Positions 34,389-42,608 of a stretch of 64,000 bases of DNA are shown piece after piece; the first letter of the stretch is position 1; each line of letters begins with the position of its first letter. Both the position numbers and the translations under genes were made by a program. The notes under the pieces were generated by a model, which was not told the DNA's origin, ran no database searches, and worked only from the letters and a program-made list of their open reading frames with translations. Origin of the DNA: MTP4 sp052056915 (GTDB lineage Archaea > Halobacteriota > Methanosarcinia > Methanosarcinales > Methanosarcinaceae); assembly GCF_052056915.1 (NCBI RefSeq), contig NZ_CP195119.1, forward strand, positions 3,968,001-4,032,000, given 5' to 3'.

Positions 34389-35648
34389 ATGTCCTCAAAA
34401 GCAGCAAAAACAAGCGCAGGAATCAGTACCATGTCAGAGAGCGAGCAGTACTCCAGAAACACGCTGATGGACTTCATCGATCACCGCCCCCTGGATATAG
34501 AAATCTGTGATGTTACCCTCCGCGATGGAGAGCAGACCCCGGGAGTCGTATTTGGCCGGGAGCAGAAATTGGCAATGGCCAGCGAGCTGAATTCGATGGG
34601 AATCGAGGTGATTGAAGCAGGTTTTCCCGTAGTTTCAGCCAACGAAAAGGAAATTGTCAGGGAAATTGCAAACCAGGGGTACGATTCAAGAATCTGCTGC
34701 CTTTCCAGGTCCGTAAAAGGGGATGTTGACGCTGCTCTGGAATGTGACGTTGACATTGTTAGCATTTTTATCGCTATGTCCGATATGCACCTCAAGCACA
34801 AGTACCACCGGAGTCTTGAGGAGATGCTGGGCTGTGCTAAAGAAACTATCGAATATGCAACCGATCATGGGCTGAAAGTGCGTTTTGCAGCCGAAGATGC
34901 TACCCGGACCCCCGTGGATCGGCTCAAACAGGCTTTCCTGGAAGTTGAGAGGGACTACAAGGTGGCTTACGTAAGCCTTGCCGATACCATAGGCATCCTG
35001 AACCCTTCCAGCACCACTTACCTTGTAGGCGAGATTTTCAAGGCGGTCAAAACCCCAATCTGCATGCACTGCCATGACGACCTGGGCATGGCCACCGCAA
35101 ACACCCTTGCCGCCGCTGAAGCCGGGGCAAAACAGCTCCACACAACCGTTAACGGAATCGGAGAACGGGCGGGCAATGCCTCTCTTGAAGAAGTGATGGT
35201 AGCCCTCAGGGTGCAGTACGGCATCGACCGCTATGACACGACCAAACTGACTAAACTTTCCAAACTGGTTGCGGAATACTCCGGAATCGCTCCCGCCATA
35301 AACAAGTCTGTGGTCGGGGAAAACGCCTTTACCCACGAGTCCGGGATCCACGTTGCTGCAATCCTGGAAGAGCCCAGGACCTACGAACTCTTCCTCCCCG
35401 AAATGGTGGGCGGAAAGCGCAACCTGATCGTCGGTAAGCACACCGGCACAAAAGCCCTCAAAGGCATAATTAACAGCATCGGTTTCTGCCTTGAGCGGGA
35501 TGAACTCTGTGCCCTGATCGATAAGGTCAAGATCTGTACCGAAGAAAAGCACAAGAGCATCCCGAGAGATTACCTTGAAAAGATGATAAATGAAGTAAAG
35601 CAGGAAAAAGTCCACACGATTAAGGAAGAAGGGAAGGTTTCGATCTGA
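34389..35648 (+). CDS. aksA: homocitrate synthase-family AksA (coenzyme B side-chain synthesis)
   Basis: The 419-residue enzyme belongs to the isopropylmalate/homocitrate synthase family: DVTLRDGEQTPGVVF (about 39-53) with the metal Asp and catalytic Arg, HCHDDLGMATAN (about 219-230) with metal His residues, and NGIGERAGNASLEE. It lacks the roughly 120-residue C-terminal regulatory domain of LeuA, as AksA does. AksA condenses 2-oxoglutarate and acetyl-CoA and then repeats the elongation toward 7-oxoheptanoate for coenzyme B. An internal ATG at 34431 has a better ribosome site (aggaat) than the one used here, so the true start may be 14 codons later. It is monocistronic. CimA or NifV function is less likely. 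Confidence 0.85.
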   Translation: MSSKAAKTSAGISTMSESEQYSRNTLMDFIDHRPLDIEICDVTLRDGEQTPGVVFGREQKLAMASELNSMGIEVIEAGFPVVSANEKEIVREIANQGYDSRICCLSRSVKGDVDAALECDVDIVSIFIAMSDMHLKHKYHRSLEEMLGCAKETIEYATDHGLKVRFAAEDATRTPVDRLKQAFLEVERDYKVAYVSLADTIGILNPSSTTYLVGEIFKAVKTPICMHCHDDLGMATANTLAAAEAGAKQLHTTVNGIGERAGNASLEEVMVALRVQYGIDRYDTTKLTKLSKLVAEYSGIAPAINKSVVGENAFTHESGIHVAAILEEPRTYELFLPEMVGGKRNLIVGKHTGTKALKGIINSIGFCLERDELCALIDKVKICTEEKHKSIPRDYLEKMINEVKQEKVHTIKEEGKVSI

Positions 35649-35916
35649 AATGCATAAGAAATGAGAATTTCTCTAACTCTTCTTCATTACTTATTTCTAA
35701 CATTCAGCATAGGTAATACCGAATCGTTAGACTGATTTTGGATGTGCTGAACAATCCCTTTTTAGTGCTATTTTTAGAAGTGTTATTTTTGAAGTATTTT
35801 TTAAGCTTTCCTAAAATAAATGATATAGAAGTTACGCACTTGAGAAGAAAAACAAGCACTTGAGACCTCCCTGCTTCAACTGCGCAAGTTCTATGAACAA
35901 AAATAAGTTACGTTTT

Positions 35917-36150
35917 TTAGGAGGAAACCCCGATGTAAATTTTGTGAAGTTCCTCGGCGACATCCTCAGAGTTATTGTATTCCTTGTCCGGAAGCATGCC
36001 AAGTCCCCGCAGTATGTCCGGGATTGCTCCACTCTTCCTTGCCTGCTCAATAATGCCGTTTCTTTTTACAGGAAAATCTGTATTTTTTAATATCTTCTGA
36101 GCTTCCATAGGAAGTTCTGTAATAAATCCGCCTTTACCCTCAGTTTCCAT
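35917..36150 (-). CDS. DUF2795 domain protein
   Basis: The 77-residue protein has the short helical DUF2795 pattern: GFITELPMEAQKILKNTDFP (8-27), KRNGIIEQARKSGA, and MLPDKEYNNSEDVAEEL near the C-terminus. The family is small and of unknown function, with several copies in Methanosarcina genomes. aaagggg precedes the ATG. A decayed copy lies just upstream (36173-36345), so the gene is one of a former tandem pair. Confidence 0.7.
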   Translation of the reverse strand: METEGKGGFITELPMEAQKILKNTDFPVKRNGIIEQARKSGAIPDILRGLGMLPDKEYNNSEDVAEELHKIYIGVSS

Positions 36151-36172
36151 GATATTTCCCCTTTACTTTTGT

Positions 36173-36345
36173 TTAGTCTCCTTTCAATTTCCTGGCAACA
36201 TCTGCAGTGTTTGTATACTCCTTTTCCGGAGATTATTTATTTCCGCAGAATGCCGTCTCTAGCGTTATTATTCCTAGCGCTTAACAACATCTTCCTTCTT
36301 TGCAGGAAAATCGATACTTTTTGGAGCTTTCTGAAGAAAGCCAAA
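36173..36345 (-). pseudogene. decayed DUF2795 copy
   Basis: Reading leftward, one frame gives IDFPAKKEDVVKR then a stop, and another gives SPEKEYTNTADVARKLKGD before TAA at 36175-36173. These match the first and last thirds of the intact DUF2795 protein next door, separated by frameshift and stops. The block is a relic of a tandem duplication. Confidence 0.7.
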
Positions 36346-36372
36346 CTTTTTTGTCAGTATGAATATAAATGA

Positions 36373-37103
36373 CGATTTACTATTTAAAACTTAACATTAT
36401 TTTATCAATTGATATTAAATATTAATACTTTTCTGTAATTAAGTATCAATTTATCATGTGTATTAGTAATATTATATGATAAAATTAAGAAAAAAGAAAT
36501 TTAAATACAAAAATATATCTACTTAAAATAAATGGCCGTCCTTTATTATTCGGTTGATATTTTTAATTAAAATAGTAATGGCTTGCTCTGAATCCTTAGT
36601 TATACCCCATACAACCGGAACTGGCCACCCCTCATCTTTTTTTTCGTTATTGTCCCCGGGCGCCGAAGGCGGCCGGCTTTTTCAGAATAAAGAGTGATAG
36701 TTATAAAGAAGAAAAAAGGCAAAAAAGAAGTCGGAAGGAGAGAAAAAAGGCAAAAAATGTTCGAAGAAGAGGAGATAAATCAAAAAAATAAAAGTAGCCT
36801 AAAAACCTGTAAGAGTGCAAAAAAAGAAATAAATGCAATCTGTAAATACTGCTTATTCATATCTCTTTATTATTCTTTTTTGTGAGGGCCGCCAGGCAAG
36901 CTGGCGGAGGCATTTTTTAACAATCGAGTTGAAAACGGTTTTTGGGGGGTCAGTGAAACATTTCTCTGGCCAGGCGAGCATTCCTCGAGCTTATAAAGGC
37001 AAGGAGTATGCAATTTTTGGGAATTTTGGGAACAACATCAACCGATGGAACAACATCAACCGATTATGAGAGAGCACCTTTTTTTTCATTTTAATAAAAA
37101 AAG
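36373..37103 (+). other. A+T-rich gap with a hairpin terminator
   Basis: No gene is supported. A lysine-rich frame of 63 codons near 36694 is a product of A-rich DNA. The clearest element is a perfect hairpin ccgccag-gcaag-ctggcgg (36889-36907) with a T-run at 36913-36918. A G+C-rich gcgccgaaggcggccggc stretch near 36660 may be another hairpin. Confidence 0.5.
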
Positions 37104-39509
37104 TTAAGAAATGTAAGTGGAGGTCCACTCCGGCTTTTCCGGCGGGTTTTCCTCCAGCATTTCTCTCCATTTTTCATCGGTCAGGCGGTCGTCCATGGGT
37201 TGCTTGAACTCGTAGTGGCTCATTACGGGGCCTGCAGCCAGGAATATCCTGCTGTCGGGGATTTTGTATGCCACAACAAGCATGTCCACGTAGCCAGTGC
37301 CTTCTTCAAGCACCATGCCTGTGTTGGGTTCGGTGTGGACATCTGCGACAAGGGTTGTTTTCCTCGCATCTTTATCCACTTCTCCGACCACTTCGAGCCA
37401 TTCCCCGAATTCAAAGATGAAAAGTTTTTCTTCTGCTGAAAGTTCCTGGTTTTCAAGTTCCTTTTCTGAAATATCTACAAGCTCCTCCAGGATGTCTTCA
37501 AGGCTTTCAAACCTCCTTTTTGAATTTTCGTCGAGTACCTCCAGCTCTTCCAGCCCGCCGGATGTCATCTTCGTCAGGGCAAGGAGCCTGTTATAGAATT
37601 CGGGCACAGGTTCTACAAAGCCAACAGGTTTGTCCTCCAGTTCCGGAAGTTCCTCTTCAATTCCATAGCTTTGCTTTGCATAGAGTACCGTGTCGTGCCT
37701 CAGTTCTGTCCAGGAGGCAAGGGAAGTGCTAAGTTCCCTGTCCTGCCAGGCTTCGGTCTGCATGAAGGTCGGATAACCGTCGCCGTGGCTTTTCAGGAGG
37801 GGCTGGAGGGAGTAGAGCCAGGACCAGTAGAGGTTCCGGTTCCAGGCTGCGTCGTCGAACTCCGAAAACTCCGATTCCAGTTCCCCGTAACGGTAACTGT
37901 AGTTTTCATAGTTTGAATCGTCCAGCTCGTCCAGCCAGTAGACCGCCCGCTCGGAACCCAGGAGCGCCATCACGTCGAGCCCGCGGGGAAAACCCCTGTC
38001 GTTTCCTGCAGACGAAAGGATGTAGGTGAAAGGTTTCGGGTCCCGGTTTCCTGTGTACTCTTTCGTATAGGGGCCCGTAAGCCTGGAGAACATGTAGGAA
38101 TCAGGAATGAAACGCTGGCCCATGAACCTGAAACCTTTCGTATCCTCCAGAAGCTCGTCTGCCTGTTCGGCAGTGGTTATAAGTTCCCCGGGGTACCCTC
38201 CGGTGCCTCCGTAGATCTCCGGGCTATGGTATCCTGCAAGTTCGATTTTCAACTCTTCAACTGCGGTCTCGTTAAATTCCCTCTCCCCGCTTCCGAATAC
38301 GGTATCCATTGCTTCCATGTATTCGTAGGGTCCGAGGTCGTCGGAAAGGCCTACATAAAAAGCGGTGACCGCGTAGATCCTGTCCCATTTTTCAAGAAGT
38401 GCGGGGTCTGCCTCAAGCTCCGAGGAGATCAGGCTTGCCTGAATGGTCTGGATGCGGGCTACTTTTTCCGGGTCTGCAGCCTGAATCAGCCTGCCCTTGA
38501 GCAGCATGCTCATCCTCCCGTGCCACATGAAGGTCCTGAAATAATTTTCCAGCAGTTCGGAGCGGGTGTAGTGCCCTCTCGGGACATACTGGGAATAGTC
38601 CTCGTCATAGAGGAAAATCGGAGACGTGGCATAGCCTTCGTGAGCCTCTATCAGGGCAAGTTCGGCTTCGACTTCGTCCTCTACAAACGCCGGAACCTCA
38701 AACCGGTACTGCTCTTCGGCTCCGGGGGCAAAGTACTTTCCCGTATCCGGGGAATAGGGGTCTTCCACATCCTTTATCTGGTCAGGTTCCGGCTGGAGAA
38801 GGCTCAGGGCAACGGCAAAATAGGCCGCATTTCTTCTTGCGGCTTCCTTTATTTCCCCGGAATTGCTTTTGTAGTCCTCGATAGAGGCGTTCAGCAGGGC
38901 ACTATCGAGTTCCCAGACCAGGTCATAAAGTTCTCTTTGCTCCACCTCGCTCATGCTCTCGTCGAACTGGACGTGGTAGATGTGGAGCAGGGTATCCGGA
39001 GTTATGAAAATCAGGGGTCCATTTCCCGGAAGCCACTTGTACATTCGGGTGATGTCGTCTTCCCGCGGATCATAGGGATTTTCGATTACCACAAAACCGT
39101 TTTGCATCAGCATTTCGAGGGCTGCATCGTCCATCGGGACCCTGTTTAAAAACGCCTCGTAGTTGGAGATTTCCGAATCTTCAAGGGGCAGCCCGTACTG
39201 GGGAACCTTCAATTCGACATCAAGGGCTTCAAGCTCATAACTTTCCAGAAGCGTAGAATTTCCGGCTTCAAGGCCTGAAAAGTTTACTGTTTCGGTCTTA
39301 AGGTGCCCTGTGGCAGAGTTGACAGCCTTCTGGTCTTCTTCGAGACCCTCTGCGTTCCCTTCAACCGTCCCGTTTTCACCGGAAGTCCCGTTTTCGCCAG
39401 CAGTCAAGTTTTCCGAATCCTGTCCGGCGCTTTCTTCCAGGCATCCTGCTATGAAAACAGAGGCTAAAAGCATCAGGCAAATAGCGATTGTTTGAGTTTG
39501 CTGTTTCAT
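37104..39509 (-). CDS. DUF3160 surface lipoprotein, copy 1
   Basis: The 801-residue protein has a lipoprotein signal (lipobox IAGC, C23), an acidic Gly/Glu/Asn linker (about 25-65) and a DUF3160 domain filling the rest. Marked features are ITPDTLLHIYHVQFDE near 165, ARRNAAYFAVALSLLQPEP near 225, PRGHYTRSE near 310, RFMGQRFIPDSY near 460, GFPRGLDVMALLGSERAV near 510, and the tail MSHYEFKQPMDD. It is predicted to be lipid-anchored outside the cell. The function is unknown; the mostly helical fold and conserved His/Arg/Tyr residues could be enzymatic or structural. It is the last of four tandem paralogues and the most divergent in its linker and spacer. Confidence 0.8.
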   Translation of the reverse strand: MKQQTQTIAICLMLLASVFIAGCLEESAGQDSENLTAGENGTSGENGTVEGNAEGLEEDQKAVNSATGHLKTETVNFSGLEAGNSTLLESYELEALDVELKVPQYGLPLEDSEISNYEAFLNRVPMDDAALEMLMQNGFVVIENPYDPREDDITRMYKWLPGNGPLIFITPDTLLHIYHVQFDESMSEVEQRELYDLVWELDSALLNASIEDYKSNSGEIKEAARRNAAYFAVALSLLQPEPDQIKDVEDPYSPDTGKYFAPGAEEQYRFEVPAFVEDEVEAELALIEAHEGYATSPIFLYDEDYSQYVPRGHYTRSELLENYFRTFMWHGRMSMLLKGRLIQAADPEKVARIQTIQASLISSELEADPALLEKWDRIYAVTAFYVGLSDDLGPYEYMEAMDTVFGSGEREFNETAVEELKIELAGYHSPEIYGGTGGYPGELITTAEQADELLEDTKGFRFMGQRFIPDSYMFSRLTGPYTKEYTGNRDPKPFTYILSSAGNDRGFPRGLDVMALLGSERAVYWLDELDDSNYENYSYRYGELESEFSEFDDAAWNRNLYWSWLYSLQPLLKSHGDGYPTFMQTEAWQDRELSTSLASWTELRHDTVLYAKQSYGIEEELPELEDKPVGFVEPVPEFYNRLLALTKMTSGGLEELEVLDENSKRRFESLEDILEELVDISEKELENQELSAEEKLFIFEFGEWLEVVGEVDKDARKTTLVADVHTEPNTGMVLEEGTGYVDMLVVAYKIPDSRIFLAAGPVMSHYEFKQPMDDRLTDEKWREMLEENPPEKPEWTSTYIS

Positions 39510-39896
39510 CTATTTCATCTCGGTCGCTTTACAATTCATTTTCTGATCGGAGTTGAGCTGGGGGCCGGCTAACTCCTGAAGGTGGGGTTTTCTTACCTTC
39601 TCAGTCTGGTGGATTCAGGCTTTCCTGATTTTGCGACCGAAGGCGGGGTATGGGGGATTTCTAGAGTGATAAGTTTTTATGATTGGGATTTTTTTTCATA
39701 TTTCTTCGAAATATCAAATTTTTTACATATGTTTCTCCAATTATCCATAATGTATTTAAATTTTTCTACATGTTCGCCAACAAAGCCTGTTTCCTATAAA
39801 TTTCTCCTGTCAGGAATCTATCTGTAAGGAACCCTATAACAATCTCTAACTAAAGATGGAAATTAAAAACGGAAATAAAAGTTAAAAACAAAAAAG
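39510..39896 (-). promoter_or_regulatory. spacer between DUF3160 copies 1 and 2
   Basis: There is no gene. The 387 bases are a diverged version of the spacers at 42246-42608 and 44964-45325, sharing tagagtgataagtttttatg and catgttcgccaacaaagcct segments. It should contain the promoter of copy 1 and the 3' end of copy 2 transcription. Confidence 0.6.
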
Positions 39897-42245
39897 TTAA
39901 GAAATGTAAGTGGAGGTCCACTCCGGCCTTTCCGGCGGGTTTTCCTCCAGCATTTCTCTCCATTTTTCATCGGTCAGGCGGTCGTCCATGGGCTGCTTGA
40001 ACTCGTAGTGGCTCATTACGGGGCCGGCGCCAACAAGGATTCGGCCGTAGGGGAGTTTGTATGCGACCACTATCATGTCCACGTAGCCTACGCCTTCCTC
40101 GAGCACCATGCCGGTGTTCCCGTCGGTGTGGACGTCAGCCACTACGGTGGTCTTTTTAGCCTTATCATCTACTTCTGCTATGACGCCCTCGAGCTGGTCC
40201 CCAAAGGTCTTTATGAACTCATAGTCGTCCTCGGTGAGCTCTTCGTTTTCAAGTTCCTTTTCTGAGATTGCAAGGAGCCTCTCAAGCGTTTCCTCAAGGC
40301 TTGTAAGCCTTGCTTTAGAAGATGGGTCAAGCACATCCATTTCTTCCAGGCCCTGGGTTGTCATTCTCGTCAGGGCCAGCAGCCGGGCGTAAAAATCAGG
40401 CACTGGTTCCACATATCCCACAACAGGTTTTTCTTCGGGGGGCTTGAGACTGCCTATATCGCAGGTGAATCCTGTGAAACTCTGTTTGGCATAGAGGATT
40501 GTGTCGTGGCGGAGTTCGGTCCAGGAGGCAAGGGAAGTGGTGAGTTCTTTGTCCTGCCAGGCTTCGGTCTGCATGAAGGTCGGGTAGCCGTCGCCGTGGA
40601 TTTTCAGGAGGGGTTGCAGGGAGTAGAGCCAGGCCCAGTAGAGGTTCCGGTTCCACGTTGCAGCGTCGAAATCCGAAAACTCCGATTCCAGTTCACCATG
40701 CCGGAAGCTGTAGTTTTCGTAGTTCGAATCGTCCAGCTCTTCCAGCCAGTAGACAGCTCTCTCCGAACCCAGAAGGGCCATCACGTCGAGTCCGCGCGGA
40801 AAACCCCTGATCTGCTCTCCGTCTCCTGAGATTACAAGTGTGAATGGCTCTTCCCGTTCTCCCGTATATTCGCCGGTGTACGCTCCAACAAGGTTGGAAA
40901 ACATGTAAGAGTCCGGGATGAAGCGCTGTCCCATGAAACGGAAACCCCGTGTATCTTCAAGGCATTCGTCGGCCTGCTCGGGGGAATATGGAGGAGATAG
41001 GACGTAGTTTCCTGTGCCTCCGTAAATTTGCGGCCCCCGGTATTCCGTGAGTCTGGCCTTTAGTTCTCCGACTGCAGTCTCGTTAAATTCCCTCTCCCCA
41101 CTTCCGAACACCGAATCCATAGCTTCCATATATTCATAAGGTCCCAGGTCATCGGAAAAACCCGCATAGAAAGCCGTAACCGCATAGATCCGGTCCCATT
41201 TTTCTAAAAGTTCCGGGTCATTTTCGAGCTGTGAGGCGATCAGGCTGGCCTGGATGGTCTGGATGCGGGCTTCTTTTTCCGGATCTTCGGCCCGGATAAG
41301 CTCGCCCTTGAGAAGCATGCTCATCCGACCGTGCCACATAAAGGCTCTGAAATAATTTCTCAGCATTTCCGAACGGGTATAATGGCCTCTGGGCACGTAC
41401 TGGGAATAGTCTTCTTGATACAGGAAAATAGGGGAAGAGGCAAAGCCGGCGTGCCCTTCGATAAGGGCCAGTTCGGAAGCAACTTCTTCTTTTACAAACC
41501 CGGGGACCTCAAACTGATACCGTTCTTCTGCCCCGGCAGGGAAAAGGGACTCATCGTACTCGAAAGAAAAGGGTTCATCGGCCTGTCGGACCTGTTCAGG
41601 CTTCGGCTGGAGAAGGCTCAAAGCCACGGAAAAATAGGCCGCATTTCTTCTCGCGGCTTCCTTTACCTCTTCCGATGAGCTTGCGTTATTGTACTCTGCC
41701 ACGGAAGCATTCAGGAGGGTCCTGTCGATTTCCCAGAGCAGACCGTAAAATTCCTGTTCCTCGATCCTGCGCAGGGTCTCGTCAAACTGGATGTGGTAGA
41801 GGTGCAGCAGGGAGTCGGTGGTGATAAAGATCGGGACTCCTTCTTTCTCAAGGCTGGAATACATCCCTGTTATGTCCTCTTCCCCGGAGTTGTAGGGGTT
41901 TTCGATTACCACAAAACCGTTAGTTTTCAGCTTTTCAAGTGCCTGTGCGTTCAGCTGGATTTTACCTGAAAAGTTTTCATAGTTTGAGATCTCAGCTTTT
42001 TCCAGGGGCAGTTCATAGGGAGGCACTTTTAATTCTATATCAAGGGCTTCCAGGTGGTAGTTTTCGGTGAGTGGAAAATTCCCTGCCCCTGAGCCGGAAA
42101 AGCTTACTGCTTCGGTCTTCAGGTGCCCGGTGGCAGAATTTTCATTCCTGCCTCCGCTTTCTTCCAGGCATCCACCTACAAAAATGGAGACTGAAACTAT
42201 TATGCAAATAACGATTGTTTTAATTCTGCGATTCATCCGTATCAT
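39897..42245 (-). CDS. DUF3160 surface lipoprotein, copy 2
   Basis: The 782-residue paralogue has lipobox VGGC (C26; from an internal start at Met4 it would be C23), a shorter linker than copy 1 and a full DUF3160 domain. Its first half (to about residue 350) is nearly identical to copy 3. In its middle (KWDRIYAVTAFY, EAMDSVFGSGEREFNETAV) it instead agrees with copy 1. The C-terminal segment from GMVLEEGVGYVDM onward is shared by copies 2-4. Presumably a lipid-anchored cell surface protein of unknown function, expressed from the conserved spacer upstream. Confidence 0.8.
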   Translation of the reverse strand: MIRMNRRIKTIVICIIVSVSIFVGGCLEESGGRNENSATGHLKTEAVSFSGSGAGNFPLTENYHLEALDIELKVPPYELPLEKAEISNYENFSGKIQLNAQALEKLKTNGFVVIENPYNSGEEDITGMYSSLEKEGVPIFITTDSLLHLYHIQFDETLRRIEEQEFYGLLWEIDRTLLNASVAEYNNASSSEEVKEAARRNAAYFSVALSLLQPKPEQVRQADEPFSFEYDESLFPAGAEERYQFEVPGFVKEEVASELALIEGHAGFASSPIFLYQEDYSQYVPRGHYTRSEMLRNYFRAFMWHGRMSMLLKGELIRAEDPEKEARIQTIQASLIASQLENDPELLEKWDRIYAVTAFYAGFSDDLGPYEYMEAMDSVFGSGEREFNETAVGELKARLTEYRGPQIYGGTGNYVLSPPYSPEQADECLEDTRGFRFMGQRFIPDSYMFSNLVGAYTGEYTGEREEPFTLVISGDGEQIRGFPRGLDVMALLGSERAVYWLEELDDSNYENYSFRHGELESEFSDFDAATWNRNLYWAWLYSLQPLLKIHGDGYPTFMQTEAWQDKELTTSLASWTELRHDTILYAKQSFTGFTCDIGSLKPPEEKPVVGYVEPVPDFYARLLALTRMTTQGLEEMDVLDPSSKARLTSLEETLERLLAISEKELENEELTEDDYEFIKTFGDQLEGVIAEVDDKAKKTTVVADVHTDGNTGMVLEEGVGYVDMIVVAYKLPYGRILVGAGPVMSHYEFKQPMDDRLTDEKWREMLEENPPERPEWTSTYIS

Positions 42246-42608
42246 CTCGGCCGCTTTGCAATTTGTTCTTGACTGGAGTTATGTTACTCCTGAAAAGGGT
42301 TTTCTTACCTTCTCAGCCTTATTGGGCCAGTGTAATTCCGGCTTTGCGACCGAAAGCGTGGATATGGGGGATTTATAGAGTGATAAGTTTTTATGATTGG
42401 GATTTTTTCATATTTCTTCAAAATATCAAATTTTTTATACATATTTCTCCAATAATCCATAATCTATTAAAATTTTTCTACATGTTCACCAACAAAACCT
42501 GTTTCCTATAAATTTCTCCTGTCAGGAATCTATCTGTCAGGAACCCTATAACAGTCCCTAACTGAAGATGGAAATTAAAAACGGAAATAAAAGTTAAAAA
42601 CAAAAAAA
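42246..42608 (-). repeat. spacer nearly identical to the next DUF3160 spacer
   Basis: This 363-base spacer and 44964-45325 are almost the same sequence, including the promoter-like tagagtgataagtttttatg and the 3'-flank segment ctcctgtcaggaatctatct. Identity extends into the flanking genes, so the repeat unit is gene plus spacer, about 2.7 kb. Confidence 0.85.

Noticed and set aside
34686..35615. 309-codon minus-strand frame opposite aksA
   Set aside because: It is a shadow of a well-conserved gene with intact motifs on the + strand.
36694..36885. Lysine-rich 63-codon frame
   Set aside because: It is explained by A-rich DNA and has no conserved features.
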